NCBI RefSeq assembly: GCF_002742335.1
Contig: NZ_MDGR01000007.1
Coordinates: forward strand, 2,112,501 to 2,176,500
Length of the DNA stretch: 64,000 nt
Direction of reading: 5' to 3'
Origin: Reichenbachiella sp. 5M10
GTDB taxonomy: Bacteria; Bacteroidota; Bacteroidia; Cytophagales; Cyclobacteriaceae
Part shown: positions 47,491 through 56,783 of the stretch, piece after piece
Position numbering within the stretch: the stretch's first letter is position 1
How the letters are laid out: the number at the start of each line of letters is the position of its first letter
Notes under the pieces: model-generated
Database searches by the model: none
What the model was told of the DNA's origin: nothing
Seen by the model: only the letters and a program-made list of their open reading frames with translations
Translations under genes and position numbers: made by a program

Positions 47491-47964
47491 TTAGTGATCG
47501 AAATTTTCTGGATCATCAATCATCCTCAACTCCATCAATTTTGCCTCTTCATAGCTCACGGACATATATCCAAGCACTCCACCAGAAGCTTCGGCTACCT
47601 TTTTGGCCATTTCCTTAAGTGATGCATGCAACTTCACTGCAAAGTTATGATCGATTTTAGGCAGTATATGGTTCAGTTTTCGAAGTTCCTGTGTGATATA
47701 CTCCGTACGAGCATCCGCATTGTCTGGAAGTTCCTCGACATACTTTTCAAACTTCTCTTGAAAACTCTGGCCTACTTCTCTATAATATTCGATCAACTGC
47801 TCTCTAGCTCTCGCTTGCTTACTGTTTGCGATCTCTACAGCTTGTGCGATTTCAGACTTATCGATTTTGTCATCAGCTCCTGCTATCATGACTGACACGA
47901 GAACTGGGGCATTCAACAATACCTCTATTTCATCGTCTCTCAGTGTTTTGAATTCTTCAACCAT
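47491..47964 (-). CDS. TerB-like helical cytosolic protein
   Basis: The 157-residue all-helical, acidic protein starts EFKTLRDDEIEVLLNAPVLV and has DDKIDKSEIAQAVEIAN, a Asp/Glu-rich helix start like that of TerB-fold (tellurite-resistance-type) proteins that bind metal ions. No signal peptide or TM segment. The TerB label is by helix pattern only. It appears to be a single-gene unit with its own terminator. Confidence 0.6.
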   Translation of the reverse strand: MVEEFKTLRDDEIEVLLNAPVLVSVMIAGADDKIDKSEIAQAVEIANSKQARAREQLIEYYREVGQSFQEKFEKYVEELPDNADARTEYITQELRKLNHILPKIDHNFAVKLHASLKEMAKKVAEASGGVLGYMSVSYEEAKLMELRMIDDPENFDH

Positions 47965-48053
47965 CTGCTTTTTTTAATGTATTCAATTGAGTTCCGAAAA
48001 TAAGAGTATTTACTTTAATTCAAAAGATTAAATCCATGAATCCAGTAAATAAG

Positions 48054-49448
48054 CTATAATGACGCTCTTCTAATTTGTTCATTGATAAAACCTTCGACCT
48101 GTTCCACATCCAGTTTTTTGGCTATGATGCGTTTGTCCTTGTCCAAGATATAGAGGACAGGCGTACTTCTCACGTTGTATTGTACACGAAAATTGCTCTT
48201 GTAACCCAAATCCGCATAATTGAGCCACGTCAAATCCAACTCCTTGATGAATGCCTTCCACTTATCCTCATCCGTATCAGTATCTACTGCTACCACTTGT
48301 ACTTTTTCATCCAATCTATCATACACTTCTTTCAATACAGGTGTTTTCTTTTTGCAATGTCCACATGTAGGAGAATAAAAATATAAGATCACATAGTCAT
48401 ACTTGACCTCATATAAGTTGACTGGGCGCCCAAGGGTATCTTGCAAATAAATCTGCGGGGCAAACTCCCCGATCTGATTGTCACGATGAAAGACCATCTC
48501 GTCTCTCAATTCTTGTAACATAGCCTCATTCGCCCATGGAGCCTTTCCGTTGAGGTAATATTCATCGGCCAAATACACAAAAACCTTATCCATTCCCATG
48601 ATTTTGTGGTTCTGATACTTTTGAAAAAATGTAACTAAAAAATAACGATACATCTCTTCATTGTTCGCCGACTTGGTCAATAGATAGTTGATCGACGAAA
48701 TGATCGAATCCGGATTCTGAATCGTCACTTTGTCTACGTACTCATTGATTTTCGCTTCGAATATAGGAGTACGCAGCAAACCCTCCGAATCGAAATTCAC
48801 TGCATCAAAATAATGATCTTTGAAGTCATTGTACTGTCGTTGTTTCTCGTCACTAGTTAGAGAGTCTCCCTCAAAGGCAAACTGAGCCTTTAGATTCATC
48901 AATGTCAATAGCTCCCCTACAAAAGTCCCCTGATCTACTTGTTGCAAACTATCACGTACCGCTTCGTTCAGCTCATTGATTTCATGCATTTCAGCGAGTA
49001 CTGTAGCCGAGTCGAGTTTTGTTGCTGTAGAATCTATGCTCTTGGTCAAGTCTCTGATTTGCTGTTGATGCCTAATCATGAGCCTTTGAAAATCACGAAA
49101 TTGTTCATTCGCCAAAGACCCCTTGACTCTCATATCGCCATAGGTATCTATGAGATCCGTCTCAATCTCAAAACGCTGTTCGTCCACTATGAGCTCCATA
49201 TAGTATGTGGGACTGTACAAAAAATACACTCCTGGTTTGAGGACGGTATTCCCTTCGAACACCACAGTTTCCCCCTTAACCTTAGCAGTATCCTGTAAGT
49301 ACTTTTTTGTCCCAAAATTATACCCCAAATAGAGTACTGAGTCTTGAGTCCCCTTGACTGTCACTTTAATTTTGTACCCTTGCTCCTGAGCCTGGGCATA
49401 AAAGCTCATCAAAACCAATAATAGAAGAAGATATTTTTTATAACTCAT
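48054..49448 (-). CDS. TlpA-family redoxin with DUF4369-type N-terminal domain
   Basis: The open frame begins at 49508, but the signal peptide MSYKKYLLLLLVLMSFYAQA starts at 49448, giving 464 residues. An N-terminal beta domain at about 25-105 (KIKVTVKGTQDSVLYLGYNF) is of the DUF4369 type. A helical middle follows, then a thioredoxin domain with Cys362 and Cys365 (YSPTCGHCKKK) and STPVLYILDKDK. It acts on thiols in the periplasm; such proteins often serve cytochrome maturation or oxidative-stress defence. It is transcribed alone. Confidence 0.88.
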   Translation of the reverse strand: MSYKKYLLLLLVLMSFYAQAQEQGYKIKVTVKGTQDSVLYLGYNFGTKKYLQDTAKVKGETVVFEGNTVLKPGVYFLYSPTYYMELIVDEQRFEIETDLIDTYGDMRVKGSLANEQFRDFQRLMIRHQQQIRDLTKSIDSTATKLDSATVLAEMHEINELNEAVRDSLQQVDQGTFVGELLTLMNLKAQFAFEGDSLTSDEKQRQYNDFKDHYFDAVNFDSEGLLRTPIFEAKINEYVDKVTIQNPDSIISSINYLLTKSANNEEMYRYFLVTFFQKYQNHKIMGMDKVFVYLADEYYLNGKAPWANEAMLQELRDEMVFHRDNQIGEFAPQIYLQDTLGRPVNLYEVKYDYVILYFYSPTCGHCKKKTPVLKEVYDRLDEKVQVVAVDTDTDEDKWKAFIKELDLTWLNYADLGYKSNFRVQYNVRSTPVLYILDKDKRIIAKKLDVEQVEGFINEQIRRASL

Positions 49449-49642
49449 AGTGGGTTCATTTCTTTTCTGACCAACGCAAAAAAAGTAATTTTGATACCAT
49501 TTTCTCAATTGGCATGGGCTTTCTTTTCATTCCTAACAATAATTAACACTTTGTCTACGCATATCTTGGTGTCATTATGATATCTAGATGAAACTCGCTA
49601 TTTTGAACCCAAATTTATTTTTAATCATAAACACACAAACAG

Positions 49643-49735
49643 ATGAACATTTTAAACATGACACAATTGGCAACTCGCAGACCAGAAGGTGAAGAAAATG
49701 ACAAAGGCGCCGGTGAAGAGAAGCCAGAGAGATAG
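49643..49735 (+). CDS. Possible 30-residue peptide upstream of the hybrid regulator
   Basis: An ATG opens a 30-codon frame MNILNMTQLATRRPEGEEND, then KGAGEEKPER and TAG. It lies 49 nt before the TTG start of the hybrid sensor/regulator gene and in the same direction. It has no signal peptide; the C-terminal two thirds are highly charged. It could be a signalling peptide, a leader that controls the next gene, or chance. The composition (Glu/Lys/Arg/Gly) and its tight placement are the only support. Confidence 0.35.
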   Translation: MNILNMTQLATRRPEGEENDKGAGEEKPER

Positions 49736-49784
49736 TAATTCGTAGTATTTAGAGAGAAATTAATTATTATTTAATCCCCACCAA

Positions 49785-52697
49785 TTGAACAAAGCAATCC
49801 ATTTAGCAGCAGTATTTTTTTCTTGCTTGTTCATGGTCATTGGTTGTACGGCAGTATTGGCACAAAACGATGACTCTCAACAAAGCCTCAAACTAGAAGA
49901 AGCTTTTCTAGCAGCAAAAGCCTATTCTAGCACAGGTCAGACAGATTCATGTGAGTACATCTTAGAGTTGTTGAAAGTAGATTATGATCAGTTTACCACA
50001 GAACAGCAACTGGAGTTTCTGTATATCATGACAGACCTCAAGTACTCCGTGGGTCAATTCATACACTCGATCGAGTATGCCAAAAACTATATAGATCTTA
50101 TAAATAGCAGCAAGCTGGACAATGAAAAAGACAAGGCTAATATACAGGTCTATTTAGGTCTCAGTTACTACTTTATTGACGAACTAGGGTTATCAATAGA
50201 TGCTTATTTGGAAGCACTAGCGATCTACAAAAAAAGTCAAGACAGGTTTGGCGTAGCTTTGAGCTATTACAATGTCGGAAAAACCTATGCAGACCTTAAA
50301 GACTACGAAAAGTCGATTGCTTACCTTTCCCAAGCCATACAAGAGCTCAAGTCACAGCCTCAGAAAGAAAATCGAATTGTGACTTGGTATGCTCAATTGG
50401 CCAACGTACTGATCAAAGCAAACAAACTAACGAAAGCAGAATCCATTCTAGATAGTGCCTCCATTCTACTGGAGCAGTCTGACTTGAAAATCAATCCCTT
50501 TAACCTATATATAACGTACGGCAGGCTCTTTGCACAAAAAAAGAACATATTGGCAGCTGAGGAGTTTTTGTATAAAGCGATTGAGCTAGCAGAGGAACGA
50601 GACAACATCAACCAATCCATTGAAGCTTTAAACACACTGAGTTTTCTCTACAATGAAAACAAACGATATTCAGAAACGATCGCTCTTTTGGAACACTTCA
50701 TCAACAAACAGCGAGATATTCAAAGCTACCAGACCCGGTTGACTCAGCTCGAAGCGAGGCTCTATGAAGCCTACGTCGAAACGCACCAATACAAAGAAGC
50801 GATCATCTTGCATGAAGAGTTCACCTACTTACGTGACTCTATGAGTACGTTGGAACTCTACAATCAGATGAAACAGGCCGAAATCCGCTCGCAAGCAGCA
50901 AAGCAGGCTACAGAAAATGAACTACTCAAAAAACAAGACGAGCTCAATCAACAAACAATTCGTGCACAAAACACCTTACTCATCTCTTCCCTACTCGTAT
51001 TGGTATTGGTCATCGTGATCGCCATCATAATCTACCGAGCCTCTGTCACCAACAAACGACTCTCTAAACAAAACCAACAACAAGCTGATCGCTTGATCCA
51101 ACTGGATGCTGCCAAGTCGAGATTCTTTGCCAATATTTCTCATGACCTACGCACTCCCATGACACTCATCATGGGGGGCATAGAACAAGTACTGGAAAAC
51201 AATGATGTCTTCCTTACTGACAAAGCCGCACGTCAGCTAAAAATAGGCCTCAAAAATGGAGAACGAATACTCCATCTCACCAATGAAATCAATGAGCTCA
51301 TCAAGTTGGAGGACAGTAAATTGGCCATATCCCCCCGATACATTGACATTGACGAGATGCTCAATCTATTTGTGCAGATGTTTAGCTCCATGGCTGAAAT
51401 GAAAGGAGTACATTTGGCCTACTCACGCACTATCTTCAAAGGCAGTACTATCATTCATGCAGACCCACATCACTTCGAAAAAGTATTGTTTAATTTGATT
51501 ACCAATGGTCTAAAACACACCAAAGAGAAAGACTCGCTGACTGTTAGCCTCAGCCAAGACAATGGCAATCTCGTCATCTCAATCGTAGATACAGGCGAAG
51601 GGATCCCTGAGCAAAACGTCCCCTATATTTTTGATCGGTATTATCAGGCTCCCGATACGACCTTCAAAACACAAGAAGGTTTTGGTATCGGTCTTGCTCT
51701 TGTCAAGGAAATCATCGACAAACACCAAGCTAAGATTGAAGTAAATAGTAAATTGGGTATTGGCACGGAGTTCAAAATCTCCATACACCAGGAAAACGTC
51801 AGTCCAAACAAAGTAGCCAACCTCTCCAACCTAGAGTACAGCTACGAAAAACGAGATTTATTTAGAGACATTGATGATTCCCTTTCTTCAGACAAGCCAC
51901 TTGTACATATTGAAAGCATACAAAATGATGCCCGTCATTCTACCAAGAAAAAGACCATATTGATCGTCGAGGATCACCCCGAGGTGAGAGACTATATCTA
52001 CGACATCATAGCCGAGCATTATACTGTATTGACTGCTGCCAATGGGAAACGCGCGCTTAGAGTTTTAGAAAAGGATAAAGTTGACCTGATCATTACGGAT
52101 CTGATGATGCCTTGGTTTGATGGCTTTGAACTTCTCGAACAACTCAAGCAAAACGACAGACTCAAGCGGATACCCGCTTTAGTACTCTCTGCCCGTACCT
52201 CTGACGAAGACAAAGAGCGTGTACTATCCAAGGGAGTCAATGATTTCCTCTGCAAACCCTTCAAACCCAAAGAACTCCTCAAAAGAATTGAGAACCTACT
52301 CAATCGAAGTGAATGGAACAACAACAACGAAGAGGCACTCTTCATAAACAACGCTGAGACAGTTGATGAAGTCGAATCTTCATTACTCAAAAATGTAGAG
52401 CAATTGATTTTAGCCAATATTCATGATCCAAACTTGAGTATTAATTTTCTAGCAGAAAAGGTTTACGTAAGCGAACGAAAGTTCTATAGATTGATCAAGA
52501 AGCTAACAGGAACAACCCCCTACGAATATTTGAAAGAAGTAAGGTTACAGTATGCCAATCGAATCATTCTAGAAAAAAAACTCACAAGCACTTCAGAAGT
52601 CGCGCGAATGATTGGCATGAAGAATGTGAGTAATTTCAATAATCAATTCAAAAAGCGCTTTGGCAAAAAGCCATCAGACTTGATGCCCGAAACCTAA
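49785..52697 (+). CDS. Hybrid two-component system: TPR sensor, kinase, receiver, AraC DNA-binding domain
   Basis: The 970-residue protein joins, in order: a signal peptide (LAAVFFSCLFMVIGCTAVLA), TPR repeats at about 40-390, one TM helix at about 400-420 (LLISSLLVLVLVIVIAIIIY), HisKA with His453 (ANISHDLRTPM), HATPase_c (IVDTGEGIPEQ, GFGIGLALVKEII), a receiver with Asp772 (ITDLMMPW) and a C-terminal AraC-type double HTH at about 870-967 (FLAEKVYVSERKFYRLIKKL; VARMIGMKNVSNFNNQFKKR). It senses a periplasmic cue and binds DNA from a single membrane-anchored polypeptide. The start is a TTG at 49785. Target genes are not evident; the peptide at 49643 is the closest candidate. Confidence 0.92.
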   Translation: MNKAIHLAAVFFSCLFMVIGCTAVLAQNDDSQQSLKLEEAFLAAKAYSSTGQTDSCEYILELLKVDYDQFTTEQQLEFLYIMTDLKYSVGQFIHSIEYAKNYIDLINSSKLDNEKDKANIQVYLGLSYYFIDELGLSIDAYLEALAIYKKSQDRFGVALSYYNVGKTYADLKDYEKSIAYLSQAIQELKSQPQKENRIVTWYAQLANVLIKANKLTKAESILDSASILLEQSDLKINPFNLYITYGRLFAQKKNILAAEEFLYKAIELAEERDNINQSIEALNTLSFLYNENKRYSETIALLEHFINKQRDIQSYQTRLTQLEARLYEAYVETHQYKEAIILHEEFTYLRDSMSTLELYNQMKQAEIRSQAAKQATENELLKKQDELNQQTIRAQNTLLISSLLVLVLVIVIAIIIYRASVTNKRLSKQNQQQADRLIQLDAAKSRFFANISHDLRTPMTLIMGGIEQVLENNDVFLTDKAARQLKIGLKNGERILHLTNEINELIKLEDSKLAISPRYIDIDEMLNLFVQMFSSMAEMKGVHLAYSRTIFKGSTIIHADPHHFEKVLFNLITNGLKHTKEKDSLTVSLSQDNGNLVISIVDTGEGIPEQNVPYIFDRYYQAPDTTFKTQEGFGIGLALVKEIIDKHQAKIEVNSKLGIGTEFKISIHQENVSPNKVANLSNLEYSYEKRDLFRDIDDSLSSDKPLVHIESIQNDARHSTKKKTILIVEDHPEVRDYIYDIIAEHYTVLTAANGKRALRVLEKDKVDLIITDLMMPWFDGFELLEQLKQNDRLKRIPALVLSARTSDEDKERVLSKGVNDFLCKPFKPKELLKRIENLLNRSEWNNNNEEALFINNAETVDEVESSLLKNVEQLILANIHDPNLSINFLAEKVYVSERKFYRLIKKLTGTTPYEYLKEVRLQYANRIILEKKLTSTSEVARMIGMKNVSNFNNQFKKRFGKKPSDLMPET

Positions 52698-52831
52698 TTC
52701 AAACTTATTATTCGACATCCCGCTCCCCTCTCGAACAAACCCCTGTTTGTTTTGCCAATGTTAATTTTAAATTATCGGCAATTTTGATAACTTGACTCTT
52801 TAAAAATCACCTAACTTGATAGCTACAATAC

Positions 52832-53911
52832 ATGCTCAATTCGTCTGAGAAACAAAAGGTCAACAGGTTCATCCTAGCCATATTGCTTGGCATTATTTTG
52901 TATGTAGTTCTGATCACTTTACTGGTTCGTTTTGAGCAAGACAGCAGCCAATCATCCATCACCAATTACCACCAAGCCGTGTGGTACACCATCGTGACAT
53001 TGACTACTGTAGGCTATGGAGATATTACCCCTATCACCATATACGGACGGGTGGTTGGTTATATATTCGTGCTATTAAGTGTGGGAATCTATGGGTTACT
53101 CATTGGTGAAATCACAAATCTTGTTTCTACTATTAAACAGAATAAAATGCTAGGCTACAACGGAACCGTTTTTGAAGATCATGTCGTCATCATAGGCTGG
53201 AGTGATTTTGGTCAACTGGTCACAGAACAGCTCATCGGAGCGAGCAAGCAGGTGGCTATTGTCACCAACCAACGATCAGATATCGAGCTCATTCATGAGA
53301 AATACAACAAGAAAAATGTCTTCACTTTGTATGCTGATTTTGAAAACTTCGAATCCCTCAAAAAAGTCAATATAGAAAAATCACTCGTCGTATTTGTCAA
53401 CCTAAAAGATGACACAGAAAAACTCGTATTCATCCTCAACATCAAAAAGATATTTGATAATCTAGAGTTTGTAGTCACACTCGAAAATGCCAACCTTAAA
53501 AATACTTTTCTCAATGCGGGTGTCACCAACGCCATCTCTCCACATGAGATTTCATCCAAAATTTTAGCGAGTTATATGTTTGAGCCGGATGTAGCCTCGT
53601 ACACAGAGGACATCATGTCCTTTGCCCACACACCGACCGACTATGACATCAAACAGTTCTTGGTTACTTATGACAATCCATACTTGAACCACACGTACAC
53701 ACAAGCGTTCAGCGACCTCAAAACAAAATTCAATGGCGTACTAATTGGGATGGTCAAACGAGGTGGAGGCAAAAGACATCTCATCAAAAACCCTCAAAAG
53801 GAATACAAGATCGAACTGGGAGACTATTTGATCATCATAGTCAACGGAAGCTCATTTGAGACCATCCAAAAAGCATTCAATGTACAAGAGGGGTACTTCA
53901 AAGAAAAATAA
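52832..53911 (+). CDS. Two-TM potassium channel with RCK domain (Kch/MthK type)
   Basis: The 359-residue protein has TM1 at about 12-33, a pore loop with the selectivity filter TVGYGD (residues 59-64), TM2 at about 75-98 and a cytosolic TrkA_N/RCK domain with nucleotide-binding HVVIIGWSDFGQ. An RCK_C-like part follows (about 270-355). It would form a tetrameric K+ channel gated by a cytosolic ligand. It is adjacent (1-nt gap) to the lipoprotein gene at 53913. Confidence 0.93.
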   Translation: MLNSSEKQKVNRFILAILLGIILYVVLITLLVRFEQDSSQSSITNYHQAVWYTIVTLTTVGYGDITPITIYGRVVGYIFVLLSVGIYGLLIGEITNLVSTIKQNKMLGYNGTVFEDHVVIIGWSDFGQLVTEQLIGASKQVAIVTNQRSDIELIHEKYNKKNVFTLYADFENFESLKKVNIEKSLVVFVNLKDDTEKLVFILNIKKIFDNLEFVVTLENANLKNTFLNAGVTNAISPHEISSKILASYMFEPDVASYTEDIMSFAHTPTDYDIKQFLVTYDNPYLNHTYTQAFSDLKTKFNGVLIGMVKRGGGKRHLIKNPQKEYKIELGDYLIIIVNGSSFETIQKAFNVQEGYFKEK

Positions 53912-53912
53912 C

Positions 53913-54350
53913 ATGATGAAAGTAAAATCAATACCTCTAGCCCTACTTTACCTCCTACTACTTGTGCTTGGGACAATGAGTTGTGAAAACAGGGATGTCA
54001 ACCATGGGTCAGGCCCCAATTTCAGTGAAATTCACGAAGACATACATTACCATTTTGATGAGACGGTTATCGATGGAGTCAAGTACCACATTCTCGAGCG
54101 TGACAGAAACAATCCCCACGAAGGTTTTGGTTTCATGGCTCTAAACGGAGTGGATATTCGAAAAAACCAAGACTCCATCAAAGCTTATCTCAAGACAATT
54201 CTCGAACTACAAATTGTCACGGCTGCACAGCAGCAAAAAATAGAAAACGTAGAGATGGAGAAGTATGCACAAGAGCTGTTCGATTTTTACCTAAAAAAAT
54301 CCCAGACACCTCTTCACTCCAATGCTAAAGAAAAAAGAGCTGAAGAATAA
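53913..54350 (+). CDS. Small lipoprotein of unknown function
   Basis: The open frame extends back into the channel gene, but the lipoprotein leader (IPLALLYLLLLVLGTMSC) begins at the ATG at 53913 (145 residues). The mature part is acidic, with HEDIHYHFDETVIDGVKYHI and an amphipathic C-terminal half (IENVEMEKYAQELFDFYLKK). It follows the K+ channel by 1 nt and so is co-transcribed. I do not recognise the family. Confidence 0.75.
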   Translation: MMKVKSIPLALLYLLLLVLGTMSCENRDVNHGSGPNFSEIHEDIHYHFDETVIDGVKYHILERDRNNPHEGFGFMALNGVDIRKNQDSIKAYLKTILELQIVTAAQQQKIENVEMEKYAQELFDFYLKKSQTPLHSNAKEKRAEE

Positions 54351-54363
54351 TCCTCAGCTCTTT
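54334..54363 (+). terminator. Terminator overlapping the lipoprotein stop codon
   Basis: AAAGAGCTGA pairs with TCAGCTCTTT across a 10-nt loop that contains the TAA stop. It lies between convergent genes and could serve both. Confidence 0.6.
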
Positions 54364-54405
54364 AGTATATCATTATTATAGTCTGTCAAACAAACTGTAC
54401 TTCCC

Positions 54406-55041
54406 TTAATTTGCACTAAAGTGCGTTTTCAAATCGTTCAATACTAATTTAGTGTTTTCATCAATATTGTCCGTTGACGCAATATCCTTGGCCGACTTGA
54501 CAGCATCTATCAATTCATCTCGGTCTGAGAACACCTCCTCTAGAATCCCACAGTTGTGAATCATAGACATCAAGATCACTATCGCTGGCGTAGGTTTTTT
54601 ACCTTTTTGCACAACAGCTTTTAGCGTGTCTCTAATTTCTTGTTCGAAAGCATAATTAGCATTATCCATTCGCTCCGATACAGGTATCCAAAGCAATTTG
54701 GTAGACTCTACCTTCAAAATACCTCTCTGTACCAAAAGCTCTATAACATCATCTTGAATATGCTCAAAGCCACCTGCAAGTTTTTTGATCGTAGCAGAAA
54801 CTGTATCACCACCACCCCCTAGTGCTTTCAATACACTATCAAGCACCTTATTACCCGTACCCGTCGTGTCTTTGATAATTATTTTACCATTGTCAAAAGA
54901 AACTCTTTTGATCAATGAAAGCTCTAAAATAACAATGGCTAATAAACCGTGATCTATCGAATGTTCTGCTGCTGCCAAGAGTCTTCCTTCTTCGTCATCT
55001 AGGGCGATCAGCATTAATCCTTCTGCTAAACTTAACTTCAT
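54406..55041 (-). CDS. GPP34 (GOLPH3/Vps74-like) family protein
   Basis: The 211-residue protein opens with the GPP34 pattern LSLAEGLMLIALDDEEGRLL and has ALGGGGDTVSATIKKLAG and AVVQKGKKPTPAIVILMSMI typical of that fold. Eukaryotic members bind phosphatidylinositol-4-phosphate at the Golgi; bacterial ones have no known role. No signal peptide. It precedes the antiporter gene's end by 52 nt on the same strand and may be part of the same unit. Confidence 0.85.
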   Translation of the reverse strand: MKLSLAEGLMLIALDDEEGRLLAAAEHSIDHGLLAIVILELSLIKRVSFDNGKIIIKDTTGTGNKVLDSVLKALGGGGDTVSATIKKLAGGFEHIQDDVIELLVQRGILKVESTKLLWIPVSERMDNANYAFEQEIRDTLKAVVQKGKKPTPAIVILMSMIHNCGILEEVFSDRDELIDAVKSAKDIASTDNIDENTKLVLNDLKTHFSAN

Positions 55042-55092
55042 TTAAATTCTTGTTTGTTCTAAACTAGGTGCAAATATGATAAAACCTTTTTA

Positions 55093-56340
55093 TTATTTCA
55101 TAATTTTTTCAATGGTGAGCCCCTGTACTAAGATAGAAAAGACAACCACAGCGTATGTAGCGGTCACTATCACATCCTTGGCAGGAATGCTGTCAGACAA
55201 GGACAAAGCCAAAGCCACAGAGATACCACCTCTCAAGCCCCCCCAAGTTAATATCATAATGGTCTTTTTTTCAAACTTTTTCCCAAAAGCTTGCAAAATG
55301 GTGATTGGAATAGAAACACCCAAAAATCGAGCAAACAGCACAACAACAATAGCTACAGGCATAATTAGCAGGTAGTGATTTTGAAATGTCTGCGTAATCA
55401 CAATAAATTCTAACCCAATCAGGATGAACAAAATAGCATTGAGAGCCTCGTCAAGCAAGTGCCAAAACTTATATACATATTCACCGGTAGCATTGGCGAG
55501 ATGCTCACTTCGTCCTTGATTACCAATAAACAAGCCCATCACCACCATACCCAATGGAGCCGACACATGAATCAATTCGGCCAATCGTCCTCCTACCATC
55601 ACTAGCGTCAAGGTGACCAACACTTCCAGCTCGACATGGTCATTGTCAATATAGTTGAGCAATTTGAAGCCCATGAAACCAAACAATGCTCCTAGCAGCA
55701 AGCCCCCAAACACTTCCGTCACAAACAAACCAGCAACACTCATGGCACTTACTTCGCCATGCTCTCCACCTCCTTGTGCAATACCAAGAATTGTCAAAAA
55801 GATAACTACTCCTACCCCATCGTTGAACAAGGATTCACCCGCAATTTTGATTTCCAAACGCTTCGCCAGGCCGACTTTCTTCACCAATGACAATACGGCA
55901 ATAGGATCTGTAGGAGAAATCAATGCCCCAAACAACAAGCAATAGATTAACTCTACTTCTACCCCCATAAATGGGAAAGCAAAAAACATCAAATACCCCA
56001 CTATAAATGTAGACATCAATGTCCCTACCGTAGCGAGGATCACCACAGGCAACTTTTCATTGAGCAATCGACTCAAGTCCACAGACAAGGCACCTGCAAA
56101 CAACAAGAAGTTAAGCATCACATTCAACAATACCTCTTTGAAATCAAACTCTTGTACGATATGCTCTGCACCATTCAGTATAGACGGCATGACAAATCCC
56201 AACAAAACAATCCCCACCGAAGAAGCCAAAGCGATTGCCATCAGTCCAATGGTAGACGGTAATTTCAAAACAGTGATGTTGACAAGTGTAAAAACGGCTG
56301 CTAAAAATATCAGTAATGTGATCAGATCAAGTATCCCCAT
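55093..56340 (-). CDS. Na+/H+ antiporter, CPA1/NhaP family
   Basis: The 415-residue protein has about 12 TM helices. The family signatures are GALISPTDPIAVLSLV (TM4 unwound region) and the ion-binding GESLFNDGVGVVIFL (TM5, Asn-Asp pair), then TWGGLRGGISVALALS. It exchanges Na+ or K+ for protons across the inner membrane. It is divergent from the serine-biosynthesis gene at 56784 across a 443-nt AT-rich gap. Confidence 0.92.
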   Translation of the reverse strand: MGILDLITLLIFLAAVFTLVNITVLKLPSTIGLMAIALASSVGIVLLGFVMPSILNGAEHIVQEFDFKEVLLNVMLNFLLFAGALSVDLSRLLNEKLPVVILATVGTLMSTFIVGYLMFFAFPFMGVEVELIYCLLFGALISPTDPIAVLSLVKKVGLAKRLEIKIAGESLFNDGVGVVIFLTILGIAQGGGEHGEVSAMSVAGLFVTEVFGGLLLGALFGFMGFKLLNYIDNDHVELEVLVTLTLVMVGGRLAELIHVSAPLGMVVMGLFIGNQGRSEHLANATGEYVYKFWHLLDEALNAILFILIGLEFIVITQTFQNHYLLIMPVAIVVVLFARFLGVSIPITILQAFGKKFEKKTIMILTWGGLRGGISVALALSLSDSIPAKDVIVTATYAVVVFSILVQGLTIEKIMK

Positions 56341-56783
56341 TGTTCCTTAATAAATTATGTAATCAATTGTATGAATAAATATACTTCTCAAGCGTTTTCT
56401 TCAATCCTTTCTACATCAGAAAACAGCATTAAAGCTGCCAAGATACGAACATTTCAAGCGTGATTCCGAACTTTTTTGATTAAAATCCAAGAGCCTTTTT
56501 CGGTTCAAATCGGTCCTATTATCCGTATAAATACCGACTCAATTTTTCAAAACTCATTTCCAAAAGGAGCGTTAAAACCAAAGAAATAATCTATAACCGC
56601 GATAAAAATTATTCAAATAACAAATTATCATATAAAGATTGTCATTTTTGCAATAATCATGAGTAGTCGATTTAATTCAAATAATTATGACTCTCTTTTA
56701 TTGCAATAAGAATAATTTTGCGGCACTAACTGTGGCAGTTACACAATAGACTCCACACGATCAAAAACTAAAGTAATCATTGA
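56341..56783. other. 443-nt AT-rich divergent intergenic region
   Basis: No gene is seen. The region is strongly AT-rich from about 56580 to 56720 and carries the promoter of the serine-biosynthesis gene (56713-56720). The minus-strand promoter of the antiporter is not evident. Confidence 0.5.
56713..56720 (+). promoter_or_regulatory. -7 element of the serine-biosynthesis fusion gene
   Basis: TAATTTTG fits TAnnTTTG and lies 63 nt before the ATG at 56784. The surrounding ATAATTTTGCG recurs before the serC-like gene (58933-58943). TTTTA near 56696 could act as a weak -33 element. Confidence 0.5.
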
